DNA of 64,000 nucleotides from Nocardia sp. BSTN01 (GTDB lineage: Bacteria > Actinomycetota > Actinomycetes > Mycobacteriales > Mycobacteriaceae), in contig NZ_JADKYP010000006.1 of NCBI RefSeq assembly GCF_015354405.1, positions 62,001-126,000 on the forward strand, written 5' to 3'. This document shows, piece by piece, positions 8,942 through 17,690 of this stretch. The stretch's first letter is position 1. Each line of letters opens with the position of its first letter. The notes under the pieces were generated by a model. That model was not told where the DNA came from and made no database searches. It worked only from the letters and a program-made list of their open reading frames with translations. The position numbers and the translations under genes were made by a program.

Positions 8942-9073
8942 TCAGGCTTGCTGGAAGAGGGGGCCGGATTCCCGGTCGGCGTGCCGCAGCATGTGCTGCG
9001 ACCGCTCGACGCCGGTCGAAAGTCGCTGTCCGGCAAAACTGTTCATCTCGTCGCGCATACTCTTCGAATACAT
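8942..9073 (-). CDS. Very small protein (43 residues) with strong ribosome binding site
   Basis: The ATG at 9073 is preceded by GGAAGGAGGAGGTGG, one of the best Shine-Dalgarno sequences in the window. The frame runs 43 codons from MYSKSMRDEMNSFAGQRL to a stop at 8942. The product is polar, mixed charge, without signal peptide or membrane helix, and has no family I recognise. It lies 40 bp upstream of the HNH gene on the same strand, so it could be a small partner protein or a translational-coupling leader peptide. The strong start signal makes chance unlikely; the function is unknown. Confidence 0.6.
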   Translation of the reverse strand: MYSKSMRDEMNSFAGQRLSTGVERSQHMLRHADRESGPLFQQA

Positions 9074-9327
9074 CCGCCACCTCCTCCTTCCCGTTACTCG
9101 TCGAGTGGTCCCGCTGTGCCGGCGGGACCGGTTGATCATCGTTGTCATGGTGACACAGCGTTACCGCCGTTGTCGGGTCATTTTTTTCGCCGCCGCAGGC
9201 GATCCGGCGGGCAACGCGAACCCCCCGGCGCGGAGATTACAGCGCGGGCGGTGTTCGAACTATTCCCTGATCTCGCGGGGTCGTGTGTGTGCGTTCGGCC
9301 ACTTCGTGACCGCCGCAGGGTGCCGGA

Positions 9328-10116
9328 TCAGTGGGTTCGGTCTCCGGCCGGGTGCATATCTCGGCCTGCGCGGTGCAGCCCGAATCCGCTCGTGTCGCGG
9401 CCCAAGCCGTCCCGGAGTCGCAGGCTGCGGTCGTAATCGCCGCCGGCCTGGGTGCGGTAGGGAATCGGTTCGATCTTCTCGATCCGACTCAGTCGTTCTC
9501 GCAGGTCGGCGGCGATATCTGCGAAGCGGCCGGAGTCGACCCGGATGGTGCCGTGGACGAGGAACGGCGGCAGCACATCCATGCCGGGGTAGTAGAGGAT
9601 GCCGTGGTGGATCGGAAAGAGCAGGTCATCGATGTGGCCGTTGATGCCGCGTTCGGAGTAGGCCGGTTCCCGTCCGCCGATGGATACCACCAGCATGGCT
9701 CGCCTCCCGCTCAGCGCGCCCGCGCCGTATCGGGGCAGCGCGGTGCTGCCGGACCCGTAGGCGAAGCCGTTGGTGAACACCCGGTCCACCCAGCCCTTGA
9801 GGATGGCCGGCATCGAGTACCACCACAGCGGGAAGTGCATCAGCACCACCTCTGCCCAGCGCAGTTTGTCCTGTTCGGCCCTGATATCGGCGGCCAGCGT
9901 GCCGTTGCTGTACGCCTCGCCGGAGGCCTGCATGAAGGTGCCCGCACCGGATTCGCCGAAATCGGTGGCATCGGCCTGCGCCTTCCACCCCATCGCATAC
10001 AGATCGCTGACCACGACCTCATGCCCGGCATCGCGAAGGTGGTGCACCGCAACATCTTTGAGAGCTCCGGTGAGCGAATCGGGTTCGGGATGCGCGTACA
10101 CGATCAGAATTCGCAT
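9328..10116 (-). CDS. NAD(P)H dehydrogenase (quinone)-like flavoprotein
   Basis: 262 residues with a flavodoxin-like fold. It starts MRILIVYAHPEPDSLTGALK, the FMN/FAD pyrophosphate-binding strand and loop of the NQO1/MdaB/KefF family. HFPLWWYSMPAILKGWVDRVF follows near residues 95-115, then GILYYPGMDVLPPF near 195. These match two-electron quinone reductases that avoid semiquinone formation. The frame extends upstream to 10176, but the extra residues are not family-like. About 30 C-terminal residues after YDRSLRLRDG look variable. A perfect hairpin separates it from the upstream malate synthase gene, so it probably has its own promoter. Confidence 0.88.
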   Translation of the reverse strand: MRILIVYAHPEPDSLTGALKDVAVHHLRDAGHEVVVSDLYAMGWKAQADATDFGESGAGTFMQASGEAYSNGTLAADIRAEQDKLRWAEVVLMHFPLWWYSMPAILKGWVDRVFTNGFAYGSGSTALPRYGAGALSGRRAMLVVSIGGREPAYSERGINGHIDDLLFPIHHGILYYPGMDVLPPFLVHGTIRVDSGRFADIAADLRERLSRIEKIEPIPYRTQAGGDYDRSLRLRDGLGRDTSGFGLHRAGRDMHPAGDRTH

Positions 10117-10171
10117 ATGTGCCGACAACGGTTCGACGCCGCCGCGCATTCCCGCGCAATCCCGGAGACGG

Positions 10172-10206
10172 CGCAACCCCGGTCGCCGACGACGACCGGG
10201 GTTGCG
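10172..10206 (-). terminator. Hairpin terminator after malate synthase
   Basis: CGCAACCCCGGTCG (10172-10185) and CGACCGGGGTTGCG (10193-10206) form a perfect 14-bp stem with a 7-base loop, 45 bases beyond the glcB stop codon. There is no T-run, but GC-rich actinobacterial terminators often lack one. Confidence 0.65.
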
Positions 10207-10250
10207 ATGCCGGGCGAGTTCGCCGCGACAGAGTCACGACGAGTCTCGGA

Positions 10251-12434
10251 TCAGCCCTTCGCGGCGAGTGCCTTCGCCTCGCGGCGGCGGCGGTGCAGGA
10301 TGGGCTCGGTGTAGCCGTTGGGCTGGCAGGTGCCCTCGAGGATCAGTTCCTTGGCGGCCTGGAAGGCGATGCTGCCGGAGAAGTCGGGGGCCATCGGCTT
10401 GTAGGCCGGGTCGCCGGCGTTCTGCCGGTCGACGACGGGAGCCATCCGCTCCAGGCTCTCGACGATCTGCTCTTCGGTGACGATGCCGTGGCGCAGCCAG
10501 TTCGCCATCAGCTGGCTCGAAATACGCAGGGTCGCACGGTCTTCCATGAGTGCGACATCGTTGATGTCGGGCACCTTGGAGCAGCCGACGCCGTGGTCGA
10601 TCCAGCGGACCACGTAGCCGAGGATGGACTGCGAGTTGTTGTCCAGCTCGTTGCGGATCTCCTCGGCCGACCAGTTGGTGTCGGTGGCGAGGGGGATCTC
10701 GAGGATCTGGTCGACGGTAGCGCGGGCCCCGCCCTTGGCGATCTCGGCCTGGCGCTTGAACACGTCCACCAGGTGGTAGTGGGTGGCGTGCAGGGTGGCG
10801 GCGGTCGGGGAGGGAACCCAGGCGGTGGTGGCGCCGGCGCGCGGGTGGCCGATCTTCTGCTCGAGCATGTCGTGCATCAGATCCGGCATGGCCCACATGC
10901 CCTTGCCGATCTGCGCCTTGTGCGGCAGTCCGTCGGCCAGGCCGTTGTCGACGTTCCAGTCCTCGTAGGCGAGGATCCACTGCTGCTTCTTCATCTCGGC
11001 CTTGCGGATCATCGCGCCGGCCTCCATGGAGGTGTGGATCTCGTCGCCGGTGCGGTCGAGGAAGCCGGTGTTGATGAAGACCACGCGGTCCTTCGCGGCC
11101 GCGATGCAGGCCGCCAGGTTGACCGTGGTGCGGCGCTCCTCGTCCATGATGCCGACCTTGAGCGTGTTGCGGGCCAGGCCCAGCACATCCTCGACCCGGC
11201 TGAACAGCTCGTTCGCGAAGGCGACCTCGTCGGGGCCGTGCATCTTCGGCTTCACGATGTAGACCGAGCCGGTGCGCGAGTTGCTGACCTTGGCGTTGCC
11301 GTTGAGCGAATGCACCGCGATCAGCGAGGTGATCAGGCCGTCGAGGATGCCCTCGGGAACCTCGTTGCCCTCGGCGTCGAGGATCGCGTCGGAGGTCATC
11401 AGGTGGCCCACGTTGCGCACGAACAGCAGCGAGCGGCCGTGCAGCGTCACGTCGTTGCCGTCGAGGCCGGTGTAGACGCGGTCCGGGTTCATGGTGCGGG
11501 TGAAGGTCTTACCGCCCTTGCTGACCTCTTCGGCCAGATCACCCTTCATCAGGCCCAGCCAGTTGTGGTAGCAGAGCACCTTGTCCTCGGCGTCGACCGC
11601 AGCGACCGAGTCCTCGAAGTCCATGATGGTGGTGACCGCGGACTCCAGCACGACGTCCTTGACGCCGGCGTCGTCGGTCTTGCCGATCGGCGATTCCGGG
11701 TCGATCTGGATGTCGATGTGCAAACCGTTGTGGCGCAGCAGGATCGAGCTCGGTGCGGACGGATCGCCCAGGTAGCCCACGAGGGCCGAGGAATCGGCCA
11801 GGCCGATGTCGGTGCCGTCCTCGAGGGTGACCTCGAGTTCACCGTCGACGATCTTGTAGGCCTTGGAGCCGACGTGCGAACCGGTGATCAGCGGCACGGC
11901 GTCGTCGAGGAAGTTGCGCGCCCACTCGATGACCTTGTCGCCACGGACCTTGTTGTAGCCGGTGCCCTTCTCCGCGCCGTTGGCTTCGGAGATGGCGTCG
12001 GTGCCGTAGAGCGCGTCGTAGAGCGAGCCCCAGCGCGCGTTGGCGGCGTTGATGGCGAAACGCGCGTTGCTCACGGGCACCACCAGCTGCGGGCCGGCGG
12101 TGGAGGCGATCTCGTCGTCGACGTTCTGGGTGTCGATGGCGAAGGGCGCGGGCTGCTCGCGCAGGTAACCGATCTCGGTGAGGAACTGCTTGTATGCGGC
12201 CTTGTCGTAGCCGGCGCCGGGGTTCTCGGCGTGCCAGGCGTCCAACTTGCCCTGGATCTCGTCGCGTTCGGCCAGCAGGGCGCGGTTGCGGGGAGCGAGA
12301 TCGTTGATGACACTCTCCGCACCGGTCCAGAACGCGGCGGAATCTACGCCGGAGCCGGGGAGCGCCTCGTTCTCCACGAAATCGTGAAGAACCTTGGCCA
12401 CCTGGAGCCCGCCGACCTGAATCCGCTCTGTCAT
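10251..12434 (-). CDS. glcB: Malate synthase G
   Basis: Condenses glyoxylate with acetyl-CoA to malate in the glyoxylate shunt. 727 residues, the length of isoform G (the Mtb enzyme, Rv1837c, has 741). Recognisable segments include [14 protein letters not shown]-type sequence near residue 270, [15 protein letters not shown] near 335, [15 protein letters not shown] and [18 protein letters not shown] near 455. The last contains the catalytic-region aspartate and glutamate. The ATG at 12434 has GAGGCAG upstream. A monocistronic unit is likely: a hairpin follows it and about 360 bases without an intact gene precede it. Confidence 0.97.
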   Translation of the reverse strand: MTERIQVGGLQVAKVLHDFVENEALPGSGVDSAAFWTGAESVINDLAPRNRALLAERDEIQGKLDAWHAENPGAGYDKAAYKQFLTEIGYLREQPAPFAIDTQNVDDEIASTAGPQLVVPVSNARFAINAANARWGSLYDALYGTDAISEANGAEKGTGYNKVRGDKVIEWARNFLDDAVPLITGSHVGSKAYKIVDGELEVTLEDGTDIGLADSSALVGYLGDPSAPSSILLRHNGLHIDIQIDPESPIGKTDDAGVKDVVLESAVTTIMDFEDSVAAVDAEDKVLCYHNWLGLMKGDLAEEVSKGGKTFTRTMNPDRVYTGLDGNDVTLHGRSLLFVRNVGHLMTSDAILDAEGNEVPEGILDGLITSLIAVHSLNGNAKVSNSRTGSVYIVKPKMHGPDEVAFANELFSRVEDVLGLARNTLKVGIMDEERRTTVNLAACIAAAKDRVVFINTGFLDRTGDEIHTSMEAGAMIRKAEMKKQQWILAYEDWNVDNGLADGLPHKAQIGKGMWAMPDLMHDMLEQKIGHPRAGATTAWVPSPTAATLHATHYHLVDVFKRQAEIAKGGARATVDQILEIPLATDTNWSAEEIRNELDNNSQSILGYVVRWIDHGVGCSKVPDINDVALMEDRATLRISSQLMANWLRHGIVTEEQIVESLERMAPVVDRQNAGDPAYKPMAPDFSGSIAFQAAKELILEGTCQPNGYTEPILHRRRREAKALAAKG

Positions 12435-12589
12435 CTACTGCCTCATTTCGAGAAAGCCGGATGGAAAAAGTACGCCTGTCATGTTACCCGTGGGTAGTTG
12501 CGTGGTCGCGGTCGGCATCGATCGAGCAGGGCCGATTGTATCGTGGGCCACAACTGCGGTCGGGTGCCCCAAGGTACGCGGCGGGTTCG

Positions 12590-12796
12590 TCACGCGGGAG
12601 GCAGCGTCCAGACCAGCGCCATGCTGAACGGATGGCCGAGCAGATCCGTCCATTTCGGCTTGGTCGCGAGCCAGGCCTCCTCGACCAGCGCCTCCGCGGC
12701 CTCGTCCAGGCGCCGGCTCGATGTCGCCCAACGACAGCGGTTTCGCTCCGCCTGATCGAGACAGAAGGGACCTCGCAGACCGGACGGGCCCGGCTC
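12590..12796 (-). pseudogene. Probable remnant of a gene: coding-like frame without a start codon
   Basis: A 68-codon open frame follows the TetR stop codon in the same frame and ends at TGA 12590-12592. Its last 45 codons read SSRRLDEAAEALVEEAW...KWTDLLGHPFSM..VWTLPPA, with third positions almost all G or C, as in real genes here. There is no ATG, GTG or TTG before the internal methionine near the end. It may be the 3' end of a deleted gene, or in-frame read-through of the TetR stop. No family was recognised. Nothing else was seen in the 12435-12796 gap. Confidence 0.4.
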
Positions 12797-13366
12797 TTAT
12801 CCCCGCATCGGCGGTGAGATCAGGGTTGTGACCGCGTCGAGCACGAGGCTACGGCGTTGGGATTCGGGTACCAATCGCGCGATGTCTTCCGCGGGCTGAT
12901 GCCACATGTTCGCGACTGTCAACACCAAGGCCAGGATGTGCGCGGCGGGTTGTGCTGTGGTGACCGTCCCGCGTTGTTGAGCCTGTTCGATGGCCTCGAC
13001 CTTCGCTCGCATCGACTCGGCCACCGAAGCGCGCTGAGCGGAGTCGCCGCGCAGCAGGTGGTACCACATCAGGAACCGCATGACCTCGGGATGGGCCCGT
13101 CCGGCATCGTAGAGCTGACCTGCGTATTCGGGCAGTCGGTCGGCGTCCAGCGGTACGGATGCCACCGTCGTGTCCACGATCATGTCGAAGATGGCGTCGA
13201 ACAGTTCGTCTTTGCCCTTGTAGAACGAGTACACCAAACCCGCGCTGATTCCCGCGCGCTTGGCCAGTCGATCGATGCGCGCGCCGGCCAGGCCGAACTC
13301 TGCGAACTCGGTCAGCGCGGCGTCGAACAGTTGCTGTCGTTTCGCTTCGGGATTCCTGGTGGGCAC
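12797..13366 (-). CDS. TetR-family transcriptional regulator
   Basis: 189 residues from the GTG at 13366. The helix-turn-helix covers residues about 8-50: RQQLFDAALTEFAEFGLAGARIDRLAKRAG then LVYSFYKGKDELF. The C-terminal half resembles the TetR C-terminal ligand domain with the MWYHLLRGD segment. It is divergent from an SDR gene, and two TGAACNTTCA motifs lie in the shared promoter region, so it very likely represses that SDR and itself. In-frame upstream extension to 13489 would run over the operators, so the shorter start is chosen. No ribosome binding site is visible, so the mRNA may be leaderless. Confidence 0.88.
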   Translation of the reverse strand: MPTRNPEAKRQQLFDAALTEFAEFGLAGARIDRLAKRAGISAGLVYSFYKGKDELFDAIFDMIVDTTVASVPLDADRLPEYAGQLYDAGRAHPEVMRFLMWYHLLRGDSAQRASVAESMRAKVEAIEQAQQRGTVTTAQPAAHILALVLTVANMWHQPAEDIARLVPESQRRSLVLDAVTTLISPPMRG

Positions 13367-13384
13367 ACCGTCAACGGTAGTTAT

Positions 13385-13439
13385 TGAACGTTCATTTGAC
13401 AAAGCTCGGTCAGCGTCAGATGCTACTAATGAACATTCA
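13385..13439. promoter_or_regulatory. Paired TetR operators between the TetR gene and the SDR gene
   Basis: TGAACGTTCA at 13385-13394 is a perfect 10-base palindrome. TGAACATTCA at 13430-13439 is the same motif with one change. They sit 45 bases apart in the 97-base divergent promoter region. TetR regulators with this helix-turn-helix typically recognise TGAAC-type palindromes. Confidence 0.65.
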
Positions 13440-13463
13440 TTCAACAAGGAAGATGTGATCTGC

Positions 13464-14372
13464 ATGGTCCAGTGGACACCGGACGACATCCCTGATCAGA
13501 CCGGCCGCACCGCCCTGGTCACCGGCGCCGGCAGTGGGATCGGCCTCGAGACGGCCCGCGTTCTGGCCAGGTGCGGCGCGCGGGTCCTCCTGGCCGGCCG
13601 TAACCAGGCCAAGCTCGATGAGGCGGTCGGCATCGTGCGCGCCGCGGCACCGCAGGCCGAGACCGACACCCTGCTCCTGGATCTGTCCGACCTCGCCTCG
13701 GTGCGCCACGCGGCCGAGCGAATCGCCGAAACCGAGACCGTCGACCTGTTGTTCAACAACGCCGGGGTGATGAACCTGCCCACCCGGGTGACCACCCGCG
13801 ACGGGTTCGAGATGACCGTGGGCACCAACCACCTCGGGCACTTCGCCTTCAACGCTCAGGTCTGGCCCGCGCTGCGCCGCTCGGCCGGAGCTCGCGTCGT
13901 CACCGTCAGCGCGATCGCCGCACGCTGGCCCATCGGCACGCTCGACGACCTGATGAGCGAGAACCGCTACCGTGGCATGGCCGCATACGCAAAGTCCAAG
14001 CGCGCCAACATCGTCTATACCCTCGAACTCGCCCGTCGTACCGCCCACATCCCCGTCGACGCCGTCGTCGTTCACCCCGGGGCGGCGATGACCGGCCTCC
14101 AGCAACACGGCACAGGACCGCTGACGCGCCTGTTCACTCCGCTCGCAGCGCGCCTGCTGATGGGTTCCGCCGCCGGGGCCGCCTGGCCCTCGCTCTACGC
14201 CGCCACCAGCCCCGATGTCACCGGCGGAGAATTCATCGGTCCGGCCGGACGCGACCAGACCTCCGGCACCCCCAGGCCCGTGAAACTCCCGAAAGGCATC
14301 GTCGATACCGAACTGGGCGCGCGATTGTGGGCCGACAGCGAACGACTCACCGAAGTCACCTTCGAGCCCTGA
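13464..14372 (+). CDS. Short-chain dehydrogenase/reductase
   Basis: 302 residues, an NAD(P)-dependent SDR of the retinol-dehydrogenase-like or protochlorophyllide-reductase-like branch. The cofactor motif TGAGSGIG is near residue 20 and LFNNAGVM near 95. The catalytic Tyr-Lys is in YAKSK near 175, with the preceding serine in VTVSAIAA. AAGGA precedes the start region; GTG at 13455 and ATG at 13464 are both possible, and ATG is taken. It is transcribed divergently from a TetR gene with shared operators. The substrate cannot be inferred. Confidence 0.9.
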   Translation: MVQWTPDDIPDQTGRTALVTGAGSGIGLETARVLARCGARVLLAGRNQAKLDEAVGIVRAAAPQAETDTLLLDLSDLASVRHAAERIAETETVDLLFNNAGVMNLPTRVTTRDGFEMTVGTNHLGHFAFNAQVWPALRRSAGARVVTVSAIAARWPIGTLDDLMSENRYRGMAAYAKSKRANIVYTLELARRTAHIPVDAVVVHPGAAMTGLQQHGTGPLTRLFTPLAARLLMGSAAGAAWPSLYAATSPDVTGGEFIGPAGRDQTSGTPRPVKLPKGIVDTELGARLWADSERLTEVTFEP

Positions 14373-14441
14373 GCGAGACGCCCCACCGCCGCGGGTTCAA
14401 CTGCTCAGCTCTTGCGGCACAGCGAGGGGAGTGCGGGGTAA

Positions 14442-15449
14442 TCACGCCGTCCGGGCGAGCTGCGCGGGTGTGGCGTCGTGCGCTTGATCGGGAAGGTCGC
14501 GGGTTCGCCGGGGAAGAATTGCCAGCAACAGCCCACCCGCAGCCCAGCAACTCAGCACCGCCAGCGCCGCTGCCGAGCCCGAGCCACCGAAATAGGCGGT
14601 CGAGCGTAGGGCGGTGGCGGCCGCGCCGGGCGGGAGCAGGGTTCCCAGGGTGCCCCAGCCGGTCGGCAGCAGTTCCGGTGCGGACATGGCGCCGGAGAGT
14701 GGAATGCCCAGTGCGACAAAGGTTGCCGCGCCCAAACCGATCCCGGCGAGGCCGAGCACGGCACGCAGGCCGAGCAGTGTCAGTGCGGTCGCGCCGATCG
14801 CCAGGGCAACCACTCCGGCGTTGACGAGGTAGTTCCCGGTCAGCACGTCGAGCCAGGTTTGTAGGACGGCGGTGACCGCGAATCCGGCGACGAGTGCCAC
14901 GGCCACGGCCGCGCCGATCCGGGCCGCTCGGTCCAGCGTCAGCAGTGACAGGGCGGCGCCGGTCAGCAGGCCGCCGATGACCATCGGAACCAGGGTGAGG
15001 CCGAAGACCGCGCCGCGCGGATCGGCGGCCGGTGCCGCGACCACATCGGTGATCACCGGAGTCGGCGAAAGCTGTTGCGGCGCAGCGGTTCGGCTCATGC
15101 CGCGAGCGGCTTCGCTCAGGGCTTGGGCGACAGCCGGACCGGCCGCGGAGGCGGTCAGCACCTCCGGTCCGTTCGCGCCGATCACGATGGCGCCGTAGAT
15201 ATCGCGATGCTCGATGGCCTGAACGGCCGTCGAGCGGTCGGGATACGTCGTCGTGTCGATCGCCGAATCCCCGAGGGCGCCGAGCCCTTGGCGCACCTGT
15301 TCGACGGCGGGGGCCGGGCCGGCCAGGCCGACCGGGAGGTGGCGTGGGGCCAGGTTGCTGGTCGGCCAGGCGAAGGCCGTGACCAGCACGGTGATGAGGG
15401 CGGACAGGGCCAGAACCGGTCCGAGAACGGTGGCGGGCGACGGTCGCAT
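14442..15449 (-). CDS. Polytopic membrane protein, ABC-2/YhgE-like
   Basis: 335 residues. One N-terminal helix (about 10-30) is followed by an extracytoplasmic region of about 130 residues, then five or six hydrophobic helices from about 165 to 310 and a short cytoplasmic tail. This layout matches YhgE/Pip-like and ABC-2-type permease proteins, often exporters controlled by TetR regulators. No ATPase gene is adjacent. The ATG at 15449 has TTGGAG five bases upstream; the frame extends to 15518 across an operator, which argues against that start. It is divergent from a TetR gene with shared GAACGTTC palindromes. Export of a toxic compound is inferred from context only. Confidence 0.8.
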   Translation of the reverse strand: MRPSPATVLGPVLALSALITVLVTAFAWPTSNLAPRHLPVGLAGPAPAVEQVRQGLGALGDSAIDTTTYPDRSTAVQAIEHRDIYGAIVIGANGPEVLTASAAGPAVAQALSEAARGMSRTAAPQQLSPTPVITDVVAAPAADPRGAVFGLTLVPMVIGGLLTGAALSLLTLDRAARIGAAVAVALVAGFAVTAVLQTWLDVLTGNYLVNAGVVALAIGATALTLLGLRAVLGLAGIGLGAATFVALGIPLSGAMSAPELLPTGWGTLGTLLPPGAAATALRSTAYFGGSGSAAALAVLSCWAAGGLLLAILPRRTRDLPDQAHDATPAQLARTA

Positions 15450-15467
15450 CGCAACTCCAAAGAGAAG

Positions 15468-15530
15468 GAACGTTCTTTTTGTGGTTCGAGCATGCGCGCG
15501 CAGACGAGTGATTGTCAAGAACGAACGTTC
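15468..15530. promoter_or_regulatory. Paired TetR operators between membrane protein and TetR gene
   Basis: The palindrome GAACGTTC occurs twice, at 15468-15475 and 15523-15530, each in an A-rich left and T-rich right context. The second copy ends 16 bases before the TetR start. The spacing of 55 bases places one copy near each divergent promoter. Confidence 0.65.
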
Positions 15531-15546
15531 TTTTTATGATGCGGTG

Positions 15547-16143
15547 ATGCCGCGACTGACCGAAGAGCGTCGTACTGCCCGGCGCGACCAGCTCATCGCC
15601 GCCGCCGTGCGGTGTGTGGCCCGCGAGGGATTCCACAAGACGACGATGTCCGCGGTCATCGCCGAATCGGGGATGTCGGCCGGTGCGGTCTACGGCTACT
15701 TCGCCTCCAAGAACGACATCATCCGCGCGATCGCCGACTCCGTACTCGGCCGGATGACCGCGAATCTGGCGCGGCTCACCGAAGGGGCGACCCCGGTGGC
15801 GCCGATCGACGCGCTGGAGTCGGTGCTCGGGCAGATAGCGGAACTCGCCCGCGACGGCGATATTCCGCGCGTCGCGGTGCAGGCGTGGGCGGAGGCCGGA
15901 CGGGACGAGGCGGTTGCCGGGATCGTCCGCGAACGGCTGACTCAAGTCCGGGCCGCCTGGCGGGAGTTGCTGCTGCGCGCCTGCGAGGCCGGATTGCTCT
16001 CCGCGGCAACCGATATCGACGCTCTCGCCCAGGTCATGCTCGGCGCGATGATGGGATTTCTGCAGCAGTACCTGTTGATGGGCGACGTTCACCCGAAGGC
16101 CTACGCCGCTGCCTACCGCAGTCTGGCGGGCGCTGGAGAGTAG
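15547..16143 (+). CDS. TetR-family transcriptional regulator
   Basis: 198 residues with a canonical N-terminal helix-turn-helix: RRDQLIAAAVRCVAREGFHKTTMSAVIAESGMSAGAVYGYFASKNDII. The C-terminal part is an all-helical ligand-binding domain ending GAMMGFLQQYLLMGDV. Operators directly upstream and the divergent membrane-protein gene indicate local repression of that gene. A GTG at 15544 is also in frame. The start is 16 bases from the operator, so the transcript is probably leaderless or very short-leadered. Confidence 0.92.
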   Translation: MPRLTEERRTARRDQLIAAAVRCVAREGFHKTTMSAVIAESGMSAGAVYGYFASKNDIIRAIADSVLGRMTANLARLTEGATPVAPIDALESVLGQIAELARDGDIPRVAVQAWAEAGRDEAVAGIVRERLTQVRAAWRELLLRACEAGLLSAATDIDALAQVMLGAMMGFLQQYLLMGDVHPKAYAAAYRSLAGAGE

Positions 16144-16166
16144 GCGAACGCGAGACGGGAGAAACG

Positions 16167-16880
16167 CTACTGCCGGGGCTCGATCCACAATGCTTCGGCC
16201 AGGACGCGCAGATCGCCCTTCGGCGTGGAAATGGCCACGCCGACAGTGTGTTTGCGTCCCGACGCGGCGATCGGCCAGGACCACACGAGGTATTTCTCCC
16301 CGGCGCGCACCGGTCCGATGCGACGGGTGGTGAGGGCGGCCGTGAGGCCCCCGGGGGACATTCCGGACAGTTCGATGGCGGCCCAGCCGCCGGGACAGTC
16401 GACGGCCGACCAGATATTCTCCGTGGTCAGATGTCCACCGGGCCCGGCCAATTCGGCATCGGGAACCCAGGCGGCCGCGACGAGGTCCTGGTCGCGCAGC
16501 CGCCACGGATACAGCCGCAGGCCCCGGCCCGGCGTATTCGTGGTGCCGCAGCCGTAGCAGTCGGCGACGGCACGGCCGGCGGCGAACGAATCGCGCGACG
16601 CGGCGACCGCATCCTCCCAGGTGGGTGGCGGCGTGACGGCCAATTCCACCGAACCTGGACTTGCCTCGGTGAGGACCGTACCGTCGGAATCGGTAAGCAC
16701 ACAGCCCGATTCGGTATCGGTGATCTGCACCGGCGTCCGGACCGGAACACCGCGCCGGAAGTCGACACGCACCTCACCGCCGACACGATCGGCGAGCATG
16801 CCCGCCACGTAGCCGCCGAACGCCAGATCCGGATAACCGTGGATATGCGTGGGAATGGTGATCGCCGTACCGACAGTCAT
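16167..16880 (-). CDS. Hotdog-fold thioesterase-like protein
   Basis: 237 residues. The middle contains DCYGCGTTNTPGRGLRLYP (from about residue 107), the cysteine-rich hallmark seen in PaaI-like hotdog proteins (CFxCG-NP-GL-L). Two hotdog-like halves seem to be present, before and after that segment, as in acyl-CoA thioesterase-like proteins of actinobacteria. The first half holds the GGYVAGMLAD helix. The ATG at 16880 is chosen because conserved sequence begins there. It is convergent with the TetR gene and upstream of the LVIVD/DUF305 pair on the same strand. The substrate is unknown. Confidence 0.65.
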   Translation of the reverse strand: MTVGTAITIPTHIHGYPDLAFGGYVAGMLADRVGGEVRVDFRRGVPVRTPVQITDTESGCVLTDSDGTVLTEASPGSVELAVTPPPTWEDAVAASRDSFAAGRAVADCYGCGTTNTPGRGLRLYPWRLRDQDLVAAAWVPDAELAGPGGHLTTENIWSAVDCPGGWAAIELSGMSPGGLTAALTTRRIGPVRAGEKYLVWSWPIAASGRKHTVGVAISTPKGDLRVLAEALWIEPRQ

Positions 16881-17042
16881 TCGCGTCCGAACCTCTCGAT
16901 TGTGTGCCGACCCAGGGACCATAGCGGCACCCACCGACATATCTGCGCCGGCCGGGAAGTCACTCCGGCCCACCGGCCGTTTCGCGAGCTCACCGAGCGG
17001 GCGGACACCGCAGCCGTGTGTGCCTGCCACCGTGCCGGAAGC

Positions 17043-17690
17043 CTAGGGCAGTGGTTGTGCGCCGCGCTGGTTCAGCATCAGCGCGATCAAACCGGTCTCC
17101 TGACTCTGGGCGATGAGCATGGCCCGGGCCTGCTCCTTCACCGGACCCGAGGTGATCTGCTGATCGGCGGCGCGAGCCATCGCGACACCACCCTGGTGGT
17201 GGCGGTACATCAATTGCAGGAACAGCACTTCCGCATCGCGTCCGCGAGCGGCCGAGAGCCGATCCAATTCGGCCATGGTCGCCATCCCCGGCATGCCGGG
17301 TGAGGTGGCAGGAGGCGTTGTGCTCATCGAATGATGATGAGCCGCAGTCGTATCCGGGGTCATCCAGGCCATCGGCCGGTCCGCTGTCGGAGCGGCGTTC
17401 GCCAGGCGCAGCCATCCGAGCATCGTGCCGATCTCCACCCGCTGTGACTGGTCGATCTGCTGCGCCAGCCGCGATACCTGGGGGTCCACACCGGGATCCA
17501 GACGTTGCACCATCTGGATCGCCTGCTGGTGATGAGCCGTCATATCCTGGGCGAAACCGATCTCGGTGGCATCGAGAACCGGTGCGGCGGTGTGTTTCTC
17601 GGGCAGAACGACCGGGCGCAACGCGGCGCCGATCACCAGCAGGATCAACGCCGCGGCCGCGTAGGACCCCCAGCGTAGCCACCGCGACAT
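17043..17690 (-). CDS. DUF305 membrane-anchored protein with His/Met-rich insertion
   Basis: 215 residues. A membrane anchor (residues 8-28) precedes two DUF305 repeats carrying the typical double-histidine motifs, DMTAHHQQAI (49-58) and LMYRHHQGGV (160-169). Between them, residues 106-139 contain AAHHHSMS and PGMPGMATM, a His/Met-rich stretch of the sort found in copper-binding proteins. DUF305 has a ferritin-like helical fold and often occurs near copper-resistance genes. The ATG follows directly on the TAG stop of the upstream LVIVD gene, so translation is probably coupled. Copper or silver binding is an inference. Confidence 0.88.
   Translation of the reverse strand: MSRWLRWGSYAAAALILLVIGAALRPVVLPEKHTAAPVLDATEIGFAQDMTAHHQQAIQMVQRLDPGVDPQVSRLAQQIDQSQRVEIGTMLGWLRLANAAPTADRPMAWMTPDTTAAHHHSMSTTPPATSPGMPGMATMAELDRLSAARGRDAEVLFLQLMYRHHQGGVAMARAADQQITSGPVKEQARAMLIAQSQETGLIALMLNQRGAQPLP

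Noticed and set aside
10119-12497. 792-codon open frame on the plus strand
   Set aside because: Fully antisense to malate synthase G, with no ribosome binding site and no recognisable family.
12435-12731. 98-codon minus-strand frame overlapping the gene remnant
   Set aside because: Gly/Arg/Ala-rich and out of frame with the strongly GC-biased third positions; the adjacent frame is the one that looks coding.
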